DNA of 28,503 nt from a virus: IMG/VR virus record IMGVR_UViG_3300025138_000250, positions 1 to 28,503 of that record, one strand, 5' to 3'. Positions 6,508 to 12,493 of this stretch are shown here, piece by piece; the stretch's first letter is position 1; every line of letters begins with the position of its first letter. The notes beneath the pieces are model-generated. The model was not told where the DNA came from and did no database searches. It was given only the letters and a program-made list of their open reading frames with translations. Position numbers and translations under genes: made by a program.

Positions 6508-6786
6508 GTGGTCAAGAAAAAAATGACAAATGTAAAACAATACCATAACGTCATAGACGAAGTGACGGATCAGTACATAGATGTAGTAGAAAACGGTCTT
6601 GTTAGGGGCAAGAAGGTGGACATGATACTCACAGCCGAGATGGTCAAGCCGATACTCATGGCAGTCGTCCAGTTAAGAAACGATAATATAAAGTTGTGTG
6701 AAGTTGGTTTGGAGTTGGCTGAAATAATAGCAACTTTGGAAGAAGAGAAGAAAAAAGCTGACCTTACGTCAATGAGCTTTGTCTAA
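6508..6786 (+). CDS. hypothetical helical protein, 92 aa
   Basis: GTG 6508 is used because AGAGG (6494-6498) is 9 nt away; an internal ATG at 6523 lacks a comparable site. This is the only plus-strand gene between two minus-strand blocks, and its stop overlaps the end of the convergent small gene by 4 nt. The product is basic at the start and helical throughout: VIDEVTDQYIDVVENGLVRGKK, MVKPILMAVVQLRNDNIKL and a C-terminal coiled coil (LELAEIIATLEEEKKKA). A weak promoter (TTCACC, 17 nt, TATATT at 6460-6488) would give almost no leader. Function unknown. Confidence 0.6.
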   Translation: MVKKKMTNVKQYHNVIDEVTDQYIDVVENGLVRGKKVDMILTAEMVKPILMAVVQLRNDNIKLCEVGLELAEIIATLEEEKKKADLTSMSFV

Positions 6787-6980
6787 GTAGTATCTTGTTC
6801 AGAAACGTCTGTGCATGTGGACATGATTACGGCGTTGAGATTGGGCTTGCTTCGTTCTAAAAGTGCGTGGAGCTGTACTCGTGATCCGTTGCAGAGATCC
6901 CAACTTGCATAAAGCATTTGGTCGCTGGCTACTTTAAAGGCTCCAAGCCCATCGAACATCACAAGTACTATTACCCACAT
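6783..6980 (-). CDS. small protein coupled to the spanin genes, 65 aa
   Basis: ATG 6980 overlaps the o-spanin stop (TGATG), so it is translationally coupled. The N-terminus is short and hydrophobic (MWVIVLVMFDGLGAF). It is followed by DQMLYASWDLCNGSRVQLHALLER and a tail with MSTCTDVSEQD. It may be exported or membrane-associated, with two cysteines (CNG, TCTD). Its position directly after the spanins suggests a late or lysis role, but I do not recognise a family. A TTG at 6983 is an alternative start. Confidence 0.55.
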   Translation of the reverse strand: MWVIVLVMFDGLGAFKVASDQMLYASWDLCNGSRVQLHALLERSKPNLNAVIMSTCTDVSEQDTT

Positions 6981-7192
6981 CAATCAACTCCGCAAATTCT
7001 CTCATGTGTTTCGTTGTGTATCATCACATCAACGAGAAGTTCTTTGTCTTCGCGCATCAAGAGGTCGATGCTATCAGAGCCAGTGAAGTATATTGGTGAG
7101 GCGACATCGCAGTAGGTGTCAGCCGTTATCTTTGCGCAACCACTTGTTAGCACGGTCAGCAAGGCTAGTGTCATTAAGCTCAGAAATTTCAT
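6980..7192 (-). CDS. o-spanin-like outer-membrane lipoprotein (Rz1 analogue)
   Basis: 70 aa. It has a lipoprotein signal with lipobox (MKFLSLMTLALLTVLTSGC, Cys19) and a short periplasmic part, DTYCDVASPIYFTGSDSIDLL...IHNETHERICG, with a Cys pair and PIYF/HN words typical of small phage Rz1-like lipoproteins. ATG 7192 lies inside the i-spanin gene in another frame, with AAGGA 8 nt upstream; the overlap is 74 nt. Together with the i-spanin it would span the periplasm and fuse inner and outer membranes at lysis. This implies a Gram-negative host. Confidence 0.8.
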   Translation of the reverse strand: MKFLSLMTLALLTVLTSGCAKITADTYCDVASPIYFTGSDSIDLLMREDKELLVDVMIHNETHERICGVD

Positions 7193-7349
7193 CGTCTACA
7201 TCCTTTGCTGTTCGCATGTTGTCGATCAGCTTCTTGTCTAGTTTACGTTTAATTTTATCTTGGCCGCGTGCGATACCAGAGGAATAAATTCCAAGAACGC
7301 CGAGTACGAAGGCCGCGCAGATAAGCGCGTAAAGTTGTATCCGTACCAT
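7119..7349 (-). CDS. i-spanin-like inner-membrane protein (Rz analogue)
   Basis: 76 aa. One N-terminal membrane anchor (YALICAAFVLGVLGIYSSGIA) is followed by a charged helical periplasmic part (DKIKRKLDKKLIDNMRTAKDVDDEISELNDTSLADRANKWLRKDNG); the MRTAKDVDDEI...LADRANKWL pattern is common in phage Rz-like proteins. ATG 7349 has GGAG 7 nt upstream and starts 3 nt after the amidase gene ends. The o-spanin begins within its 3' third, the classic nested arrangement. Its role is in disrupting the outer membrane in the last step of lysis. Confidence 0.8.
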   Translation of the reverse strand: MVRIQLYALICAAFVLGVLGIYSSGIARGQDKIKRKLDKKLIDNMRTAKDVDDEISELNDTSLADRANKWLRKDNG

Positions 7350-7352
7350 GTA

Positions 7353-8021
7353 CTATCTCCAACCCTCTGCCCAAGACTTAACGCGCTCGCGCATAATGTA
7401 GATGCCGAGCAAGATAGTTAGTCCGCAGAAGCCAAGTATTAAGTATTGTGCGTACTGATCCATGCCGCCGAGTACGGATGCTGCCGAACCAGCCGATGCG
7501 GCTACGGATACGGCGGATGCCTTTACGGTTTTGGATTGCACAGGATTTTTACGGACGGGTTTGTTAGCGTTTGTTTCGGTGATTGTTTGACCGGCCATCC
7601 ATCGTGCTACGTTGAATGAGGGGCAGGCTTTATTCGAAAACTCGTTATGTCCGTGTACGGTTGTGCTTCTTCCGTAATCTTTTTTTAGTTCGCCTATCAG
7701 TTGCCATAGTGATGCGAGTTGGTCAGCAGTATAATGTTCAAGGGCGCGGTCTGTTGCATCGCCACCGAACCCACCGAGAAGGCAGATGCCAATGCTATCA
7801 GCGTTATTTCCTTTGGAGTGAGCGCCAGCAATTTCGACAGGACGACCGTCTGCAACCATACCAGTTTGGGAGATGATAAAATGATACCCGATGTCGTTGA
7901 AATTTCTTTCTTCTGTATGCCACCGTTTAATTTCTTTGACGCGCTCATCTATGCTATCGTTTTCCATCCAATCAGGGCGCGTTGCCGAGCAGTGGATGAT
8001 AATGCGTTTGATCTTTCTCAT
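7353..8021 (-). CDS. N-acetylmuramoyl-L-alanine amidase (T7 lysozyme-like) with C-terminal membrane segment
   Basis: 222 aa. Residues 1-145 are an Amidase_2 domain: IIIHCSATR (His10), GYHFII (Tyr46), AGAHSKGNN (His68), VHGHNEF (His123/125) and KACPSF (Lys131, Cys133). These match the zinc-binding and catalytic residues of T7 lysozyme. Residues about 150-185 are a Lys/Ala/Ser linker. Residues about 191-210 (YLILGFCGLTILLGIYIM) are a membrane span followed by RERVKSWAEGWR. T7 lysozyme itself has no such tail. The segment could tether the enzyme to the inner membrane or be a fused holin-like element. It is in the lysis cluster directly before the spanins, with an ATGA overlap to the upstream nuclease-like gene. 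Confidence 0.9.
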   Translation of the reverse strand: MRKIKRIIIHCSATRPDWMENDSIDERVKEIKRWHTEERNFNDIGYHFIISQTGMVADGRPVEIAGAHSKGNNADSIGICLLGGFGGDATDRALEHYTADQLASLWQLIGELKKDYGRSTTVHGHNEFSNKACPSFNVARWMAGQTITETNANKPVRKNPVQSKTVKASAVSVAASAGSAASVLGGMDQYAQYLILGFCGLTILLGIYIMRERVKSWAEGWR

Positions 8022-8401
8022 AGTTGGAACACCTCGCGTACCGTTTGATCTTGAGCTTGCTGCGTAAAGTCGCTTGGTTTTACTTTAAGGGTCTTGGTAG
8101 ATACGGTCGTCCCTTCGCGTGCTAAAATCATATTGATGTCGAGTGCTACGAATATGAATACTCCTGTGTAGTTCTGCATCGAATGCAGGGCGAAGTTATA
8201 TTTCTTAATCGTATGGTGTGCGCTGTGAAGAAGTGGGTACGAAGCGGTCTTAACTTGCACTGCAAAGAATTGATCTGATGGTGTCTTAACCCAGAGGTCA
8301 TCGCTCTTTATGTCTACGTGTGATGTTCGTATGTCATAGCTTTCTAGTACGCTTGCGGCAAACAGTTCTCCTTGTCTACCTATGTATATATTTCGGTTCA
8401 C
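8018..8401 (-). CDS. PD-(D/E)XK nuclease-like protein, 127 aa
   Basis: The start is GTG 8401, which overlaps the previous stop (GTGA). The layout is that of small PD-(D/E)XK endonucleases: a first helix GRQGELFAASVLESYDI (Glu12), then VDIKSDDLWVKT (Asp34/Asp35), then FFAVQVKTAS (Gln49-Val-Lys51, the variant of ExK seen in group I intron endonuclease-like and resolvase-like members). The C-terminus is alpha/beta. Its substrate is unknown. It is odd that it sits between a membrane protein and the amidase of the lysis cluster, overlapping both by 4 nt. It could be a homing-type or host-DNA nuclease, or an accessory gene carried as a passenger. Confidence 0.65.
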   Translation of the reverse strand: MNRNIYIGRQGELFAASVLESYDIRTSHVDIKSDDLWVKTPSDQFFAVQVKTASYPLLHSAHHTIKKYNFALHSMQNYTGVFIFVALDINMILAREGTTVSTKTLKVKPSDFTQQAQDQTVREVFQL

Positions 8402-8625
8402 TTGCGCAGGGATTGTTCAATGCTGTCGAGCTTGGCGAAGATGGCTCTTACAGTTTCGCGCATCTCCTTTATCTCCCTGTCGTTTGACATTCGGTAGGAT
8501 GATAGCTCGCTCTTGATTACGGCAATGTCCGTATTGTGTTTCTGTTGGCGCATGTAGATGTACCAAACGAATGCTGAGATAGGGGCTACTACCCAGCGCA
8601 TGATCTCGTTAATGTGGTCAAGCAT
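8398..8625 (-). CDS. small membrane protein with coiled coil, possible holin-like, 75 aa
   Basis: ATG 8625 is used because it overlaps the preceding stop (TAATG); longer frames would lie inside the neighbour. One membrane span (about residues 9-25, MRWVVAPISAFVWYIYMR) is followed by a charged coiled coil (VIKSELSSYRMSNDREIKEMRETVRAIFAKLDSIEQSLRK). Single-span plus coiled-coil proteins near phage lysins include XhlA-like accessory proteins and some holins, and its place just upstream of the amidase fits this, but topology alone does not settle it. The start lies next to a palindrome (8627-8640) that may cover its ribosome site. Confidence 0.65.
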   Translation of the reverse strand: MLDHINEIMRWVVAPISAFVWYIYMRQQKHNTDIAVIKSELSSYRMSNDREIKEMRETVRAIFAKLDSIEQSLRK

Positions 8626-9101
8626 TAGGAAAATATTCCTTTGTTTTCTATCGACCATCGGATCAGGAAGTACATCAGTCCGACGAACAAAAAACCTGTT
8701 ACCGTCCAACTCAGACCGTTGATGATTGCCATCCGAGCCGCTTCCTTTTCTTCTGCTTCGTGCTTCTTACGGACGCGTTCCTTACCTTGCCAGTTTACCC
8801 AATCAGCGTAGAGGCCAGGTCTTCCGTACAACTGCATGATCGACTTTATTTCTTTTTTTTGCTGTTCGATTTTTTCTAGCTGCATGAACTCGTCGATACC
8901 GTCTGCGGATTTGCCGAAGGCTTTGCGCCAGATGCTTTTTTCTTTTGACTTTCCTTGTGCTTTTAGTGCTTCTTCGGCGTTCATAATCTTTCCGAGTGCG
9001 CCTGCCATGTCGGCAATTTCTTTGCCGTTCTCCGTAAACTTTTTTACGGTTGCAAACGCAGCGTTAGCCGCGCTGACTAGAGCGAGTGTCTCAGCTAACA
9101 A
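8625..9101 (-). CDS. putative virion/membrane-associated protein, 158 aa
   Basis: The start is TTG 9101, supported by GGGAG 7 nt upstream; no ATG fits as well. The N-terminus is Ala-rich and helical (ETLALVSAANAAFATVKKF), the middle is a long charged helix (FMQLEKIEQQKKEIKSIMQLYG, then DWVNWQGKERVRKKHEAEEKEAARM), and one membrane span lies near the C-terminus (about residues 129-148, LSWTVTGFLFVGLMYFLIRW). Similar Ala-rich helical proteins with a terminal span occur near lysis and ejection genes of marine phages. The role may be in the virion or in membrane passage; function not established. Confidence 0.65.
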   Translation of the reverse strand: MLAETLALVSAANAAFATVKKFTENGKEIADMAGALGKIMNAEEALKAQGKSKEKSIWRKAFGKSADGIDEFMQLEKIEQQKKEIKSIMQLYGRPGLYADWVNWQGKERVRKKHEAEEKEAARMAIINGLSWTVTGFLFVGLMYFLIRWSIENKGIFS

Positions 9102-9195
9102 GATTATTCTCCCATAGAGTATTATTAGTATGAGAGTGAAATTAAGGTTACTGTTGCAGTCTAATCATCGGTCATTCGTTAGTCGTCCTTCTCGG

Positions 9196-9216
9196 TCATC
9201 CCCCCAAAGGGGATGA
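9196..9216. other. hairpin over the 3' end of the resolvase-like gene
   Basis: A perfect 8-bp repeat, TCATCCCC (9196-9203) with GGGGATGA (9209-9216), has a 5-nt loop and includes the stop codon of the minus-strand gene. No T run follows on either strand, so it is an RNA stability or weak attenuation element rather than a full terminator. The 94-bp gap to the next gene holds no other feature I can support. Confidence 0.45.
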
Positions 9217-9582
9217 TCCGTTACTCGTCAGCCATGCCCGATAGAATTCTATGAAGTCTTTAAGTCTAAGGACGCACAGACTATTCTCCATAGTCTCACG
9301 ATTACGGCGCGTGATTACGATGGGAGTTTCCTTGAGCTTTCTCTTGCCCATATTGCGTTCCGACTGTGCGACTGCATCACGGAAGTTGAGGCGTTCGACG
9401 CGCTTGGCCTCTACGAACAAACCTTCGGTGTTGATTAGGTCTGCACCGCCGCTTTGACCAATAGTTCCGCCGCCCGATAAAGGCGCTCTCGCACAGATGT
9501 CTTGCCCATACACTGTGTCGTTGAGGTACTTTGCGAGTTCGCGTTCGTAGTTGTCGCCTTTGTTTTTTTGAGGAGTAGTCAT
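9196..9582 (-). CDS. PD-(D/E)XK resolvase-like nuclease, 128 aa
   Basis: ATG 9582 has AAGG 6 nt upstream and overlaps the preceding stop (ATGA). The fold follows Holliday-junction-resolvase-like nucleases: KGDNYERELAKYLND (Glu13/Glu15), RAPLSGGG..SGGADLIN (Asp48), LFVEAKRVERLN (Glu58-x-Lys60), then DAVAQSERN and a beta strand TPIVITRRNRE. This D-ExK core with the AQSERN helix is typical of phage resolvase-like proteins that trim branched DNA before packaging. It is the second small PD-(D/E)XK protein in this operon. It is a cytoplasmic DNA enzyme lying just upstream of membrane and lysis genes. Confidence 0.75.
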   Translation of the reverse strand: MTTPQKNKGDNYERELAKYLNDTVYGQDICARAPLSGGGTIGQSGGADLINTEGLFVEAKRVERLNFRDAVAQSERNMGKRKLKETPIVITRRNRETMENSLCVLRLKDFIEFYRAWLTSNGSSPLGG

Positions 9583-9920
9583 ACGATACCTTCTAAGTTT
9601 GGGAGTGAGATTGGCTTCGGCTCGTCGGTACGGACGCGGCATTGACTGTCACGCGATGTACATCTACCGCACTTGTACTGAAATTTTGGACGAGACTTCT
9701 TGCAGCCGCAGCTTATGCATGCTCGGCTCCAAGTTTTTTCTTGTATTTTGAACTGGTATTTTGCGCCCTCAAAATACTGCAAATCGTATCTCATAAGTAT
9801 GCGCTTGATTGTATCTACGCAGCAGTCGTACTTGCTTGCTAGTGAGCGTAGAGAAAATGTCTGGTGATTATCTGTTAGCCAGTTTATGTCTTCTTGTGAC
9901 AAACTTAGCTTTCTGCCCAT
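9579..9920 (-). CDS. HTH plus zinc-ribbon DNA-binding protein, 113 aa
   Basis: ATG 9920 is preferred over an upstream in-frame start because AGGGG is 5 nt away. Residues about 6-48 form an HTH (LSQEDINWLTDNHQTFSLRSLASKYDCCVDTIKRILMRY). Residues about 68-87 hold CISCGC..KCGRC (Cys68, Cys71, Cys84, Cys87), a four-cysteine zinc ribbon. The tail is Arg- and Pro-containing. Such fusions in phages are usually DNA- or RNA-binding regulators, sometimes late-gene activators. It is the first gene of the minus-strand operon leading to the resolvase-like protein and lysis genes, so a regulatory role there is plausible. Gene partner unknown. Confidence 0.7.
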   Translation of the reverse strand: MGRKLSLSQEDINWLTDNHQTFSLRSLASKYDCCVDTIKRILMRYDLQYFEGAKYQFKIQEKTWSRACISCGCKKSRPKFQYKCGRCTSRDSQCRVRTDEPKPISLPNLEGIV

Positions 9921-9953
9921 AGGAACCCCTAGATGTTGTGTCAAGATGGCAGT

Positions 9954-9982
9954 TACATACAACTAACATAAATAATAAGCAA
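9954..9982 (-). promoter_or_regulatory. candidate promoter for the 9920 operon
   Basis: On the minus strand, TTGCTT (9982-9977) and TATGTA (9959-9954) are 17 nt apart, with GTTAGTT in the spacer. The same TTGCTT-17 layout and GTTAGT word occur upstream of 12385. Confidence 0.4.
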
Positions 9983-10002
9983 ACTATTATTAGTCTTGGG
10001 GG

Positions 10003-10031
10003 TTTACTTTCCTGACAAACAGGCCTAAAAT
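10003..10031 (+). promoter_or_regulatory. candidate promoter for the structured RNA
   Basis: TTTACT (10003-10008) and TAAAAT (10026-10031) are exactly 17 nt apart on the plus strand. A start near 10038 would leave out the left half of the outer stem (10028-10036), so either this promoter or that stem is not used as drawn. Confidence 0.3.
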
Positions 10032-10232
10032 CGCGGTGCGATTAAGCGAATTTAGAGCTTAACCGAAAACCCTTATGGGTTTACGGTCGATGATCGGATA
10101 ACGATTAGAGATAAGCCGCGATTTCGTGAGGTTGCATTGTTGTTTCCTTACCTCCCAAGCCGCATCTCAATCGTGCGGCTACTGGCCGACTACGCAGGTT
10201 TTTGTTTCCTCCCCACGTAGTCGGCTTTTTTT
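10028..10232 (+). ncRNA. candidate structured phage RNA with cloverleaf-like junction
   Basis: This 310-nt gap has no protein gene but dense, nested pairing ending in a terminator. The outer stem has 9 perfect pairs (10028-10036 with 10116-10124). Inside are three hairpins: TTAAGC/GCTTAA (10042-10047 with 10057-10062, 9-nt loop); CCG and AAACCC pairing with GGGTTT and CGG around one A-A mismatch (10063-10086, TTAT loop); and TGATCG/CGATTA (10091-10096 with 10102-10107, GATAA loop). Two more hairpins follow (10128-10154 and AGCCGCA/TGCGGCT 10158-10180), then the terminator. Arm and loop sizes do not fit a tRNA. Plus-strand polarity is inferred from the terminator. A replication origin or an antisense leader are alternatives. 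Confidence 0.5.
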
Positions 10233-10233
10233 A
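10185..10233 (+). terminator. strong rho-independent terminator, plus strand
   Basis: A 10-bp perfect stem, GCCGACTACG (10185-10194) with CGTAGTCGGC (10216-10225), with a 21-nt loop, is followed by seven T (10226-10232). The T run overlaps the stop codon of the convergent primase gene. No T run follows on the minus strand, and no plus-strand protein gene lies nearby upstream, so it implies a plus-strand RNA here. Confidence 0.8.
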
Positions 10234-12183
10234 TTTGGAAGCCAGTAATCCTTGAACATGCTTGAGAGAACGTATCGGCATAGTCCATTTTCTTATTACG
10301 CTGAGAGGTTTGACCCCACCAATTCTGTTTTGGATCTCAGCATCAGTAAGCGCAGGGCGCATGTTTCCTTGCGCGTCTTCCCAATCGTCAGCCCAGCTAG
10401 TAACCCGTTGCTTCGTTGACTTCTGGGCTACTACTCGCATGTCCTCTGTATCGTTTGACGCAAATCCGATTTGATGCACAGGCTCATGCACGTCTGTCCA
10501 CTCTCTTGTTTTTCCGTACCGCGCTTCGATTACCATCTGTAATCTCTCGCCTGTCTCAAGACCTCTTCCAAGATTTTCCCAGATGTCAGGGCTGTGGATA
10601 GCGGCACGGACTTGCGCTGTCTCTTCGTCAGCGAACACTTGCGTAATCTTGATCTGGGTTTCGAGCGCGGATAACTGGTTAGATGATCCAGCTTCACGCC
10701 CAGATACAGAACCTTCTTGTGGCTTGTTGCTGTGGTGCAGCATCACTACGCTGATACGATTGTTACGCAGTTGCATAGCCATCGAATTTATAAGCGACCA
10801 CTCTTCCGAATTGTTCTCAGAAAGTCCAAGATAGGCCGAACGTATGGTGTCGATCACGACTACATCTGGCTTGCATGCGTTAATCCAAGTCTGCATCTTA
10901 TCGACGCCAGCCTTCGTCTTGAGGTTCATGTCTTCGGTGTCATCGAACGGACACCAGAGCATAAAGTTTTCCCCTGCGTCACCATACATTTTTTTGGCTT
11001 GAGACAGAAAAGAGATCACGTTGCTACGAGAGTTTTCGTGGTCGAGATAAAGAACTCTTGGACGAGCGTTGATGTCCCAAGGCCCAAACTTGCGCTGGCC
11101 TGCGGCTGCTGCGTACAAAGCGTGTCTAGTTATCATCGACTTGCCATGTCCAGAAAATCCGTGGACTTGTACGATTGTTCCTGACTTGACCAGCCAAGGT
11201 TCGATGAAGAATTCTTTCTGTCCATCCTCTGCCGAAAGTCTGTCGATGTCTCCTGTCGTGATAGGCTTGATGCTTTTCGTGGTCGGCACATCATCCTTCT
11301 GAACTGCTGGCTCTAAGTCTGGATGATTACGATCATCCGTTGCACTGACACGCTCGCACATCTGCCAAACTTTTTGGTGGTCAATGTTGTTTTGAAAAAA
11401 CGTATCCATAAACAGACAGGCGTTGTCGAATAGTTCGTCACCCCTCAGACCTTTCACACCTTCCTTCTGCGCGGCGGCTTCCGAGATGCACAGCCACAGG
11501 CGGTGATCCCTACCGTTCTCTCCACCATCGGGCAACTTATGTCCTAGATCGTTTATCTTTTCCTGCGTTTCTTCCCAGATTGTTTTGACCTTATACATAG
11601 AGAGGTCAGTACCTTCGAACACGAAGGGTTTGTTCGGATCAATGCTCACGACATTTGAGTGCGTGAATTTTTGCGGAAGCCACGCTGGCATGTCGTCTAC
11701 GTCTGCACCTGAGCCAATCTTCCATTCGTAGTTGTTTGAAGGCGGTGCTATGACGTAGCCCTTGCTTCCACGAAAGTCTAATCCGTCAACCTTGGGCCAG
11801 TCTACACCGTTTGCGCTACTGCCCACTGCATTTTTATGCCAGTCGAAATCACCGTGTTCGAAATAGAAGTGGTGGCCTCGCTTAGTTTTGACTGCTATCG
11901 GCGTGTGAGTGATGCCCAGATCGGCGGCTTGCTTCATTGCCTCTGGGCTATCACAGTCCACGACTACTAAGTTGGTTAGTCTTGATGTAACCAATGCTAT
12001 CTTTGCATCGGGCCATTGCGTCCACCAGTTAATCACTTCTTCTTCTGTTGGCAGAACAGAGTTATCGACGTAGTGGCCCCATTTTACAGACGGTGCTTTC
12101 TCCCCCTCTCTTATAGGTATCGGTAGCCAGCCTCGGTCTAAGTATTCAAGTGCTGCGTTTAACAGCAAATCCTTTTTGTCCAT
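10231..12183 (-). CDS. bifunctional primase-polymerase / RecA-fold replicative helicase
   Basis: 650 aa. Residues about 5-175 are a prim-pol (AEP) domain: ALEYLDRGWLPIPIREGEKAP, ALVTSRLTNLVVVDCDSP (Asp76, Asp78), KTKRGHHFYFEH (His104/105) and GLDFRGSKGYVIAPPS. Residues about 330-560 are a RepA/DnaB-like ATPase: Walker A GFSGHGKS (342-349), LYLDHENS with Glu383, Walker B DVVVIDT (440-446) and VVMLHHSNKP (479-488). It would prime and unwind DNA at the phage fork. ATG 12183 lies 38 nt inside the Cro-like gene, with GAGGA 11 nt upstream, so the pair is coupled. No separate DNA polymerase is in the window. Confidence 0.88.
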   Translation of the reverse strand: MDKKDLLLNAALEYLDRGWLPIPIREGEKAPSVKWGHYVDNSVLPTEEEVINWWTQWPDAKIALVTSRLTNLVVVDCDSPEAMKQAADLGITHTPIAVKTKRGHHFYFEHGDFDWHKNAVGSSANGVDWPKVDGLDFRGSKGYVIAPPSNNYEWKIGSGADVDDMPAWLPQKFTHSNVVSIDPNKPFVFEGTDLSMYKVKTIWEETQEKINDLGHKLPDGGENGRDHRLWLCISEAAAQKEGVKGLRGDELFDNACLFMDTFFQNNIDHQKVWQMCERVSATDDRNHPDLEPAVQKDDVPTTKSIKPITTGDIDRLSAEDGQKEFFIEPWLVKSGTIVQVHGFSGHGKSMITRHALYAAAAGQRKFGPWDINARPRVLYLDHENSRSNVISFLSQAKKMYGDAGENFMLWCPFDDTEDMNLKTKAGVDKMQTWINACKPDVVVIDTIRSAYLGLSENNSEEWSLINSMAMQLRNNRISVVMLHHSNKPQEGSVSGREAGSSNQLSALETQIKITQVFADEETAQVRAAIHSPDIWENLGRGLETGERLQMVIEARYGKTREWTDVHEPVHQIGFASNDTEDMRVVAQKSTKQRVTSWADDWEDAQGNMRPALTDAEIQNRIGGVKPLSVIRKWTMPIRSLKHVQGLLASK

Positions 12184-12385
12184 GTTTTTTTATTTCCTCT
12201 TTTTTTGTAAAGTAGTTGTCGATTTTTATTTGGGGGTACGCCTTCTTGATGAGGCTTATGTAATCTGAACTTAGGAAGTCCCGTCTCAGCCATCCATAAG
12301 GTATTGATTTCTCTATGCTTAGTTTGTTGCTGATCTCTCGGCATCCTCCCAAATCTTCGACCAGTTGCTCAATATTTAACTTCAT
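12146..12385 (-). CDS. Cro-like HTH protein, 79 aa
   Basis: First gene of the minus-strand replication unit, starting at ATG 12385 with only a weak GAAAG ribosome site. It overlaps the primase gene by 38 nt. The sequence VEDLGGCREISNKLSIEKSIPYGWLRRDFLSSDYISLIKKAYPQIKIDNYF has the spacing of short Cro/YdaS-like phage repressors: a helix, a turn at KSIPYGW, a recognition helix ending RRDFLSS, and the final IKIDNYF strand. The C-terminal 15 residues are basic. Together with the XRE gene at 15231 on the other arm, it may form the lysis/lysogeny or early switch (inference). Confidence 0.65.
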   Translation of the reverse strand: MKLNIEQLVEDLGGCREISNKLSIEKSIPYGWLRRDFLSSDYISLIKKAYPQIKIDNYFTKKEEIKKHGQKGFAVKRST

Positions 12386-12426
12386 TTAACTTTCTTTCGT
12401 TTTGCTCTTGACTGTCTTACGTTTGC

Positions 12427-12455
12427 GTATTAACTAACTTACACAACTAAAGCAA
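12427..12455 (-). promoter_or_regulatory. candidate promoter of the Cro-like/primase unit within the divergent control region
   Basis: On the minus strand, TTGCTT (12455-12450) and TAATAC (12432-12427) are 17 nt apart, with GTTAGT at the spacer end. Facing right, a TTGACT (12408-12413) may serve the plus-strand operon, though its -10 is poor. A dyad, AGCG/CGCT, lies at 12464-12478. The whole 12386-12493 gap is the likely operator region. Confidence 0.4.
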
Positions 12456-12493
12456 CAGTTAAAAGCGACTTTGACGCTGCAAATGGAGGAAAA

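Noticed and set aside
9130-9216. 28-codon plus-strand frame in the 9102-9195 gap
   Set aside because: No ribosome site, Arg/Ser-rich, ends in the hairpin of the neighbouring gene.
9916-9944. Perfect TTGACA as -35 of the 9920 gene on the minus strand
   Set aside because: A 17-nt spacer puts the -10 (TATGGG) on the start codon itself, with the ribosome site upstream of it, so it cannot make a useful leader.
10028-10124. tRNA or tRNA-like gene
   Set aside because: The fold is cloverleaf-like, but the closing stem is 9 bp, the loops are 4, 5 and 9 nt, and there is no TTCRA-type T loop or conserved D-loop sequence.
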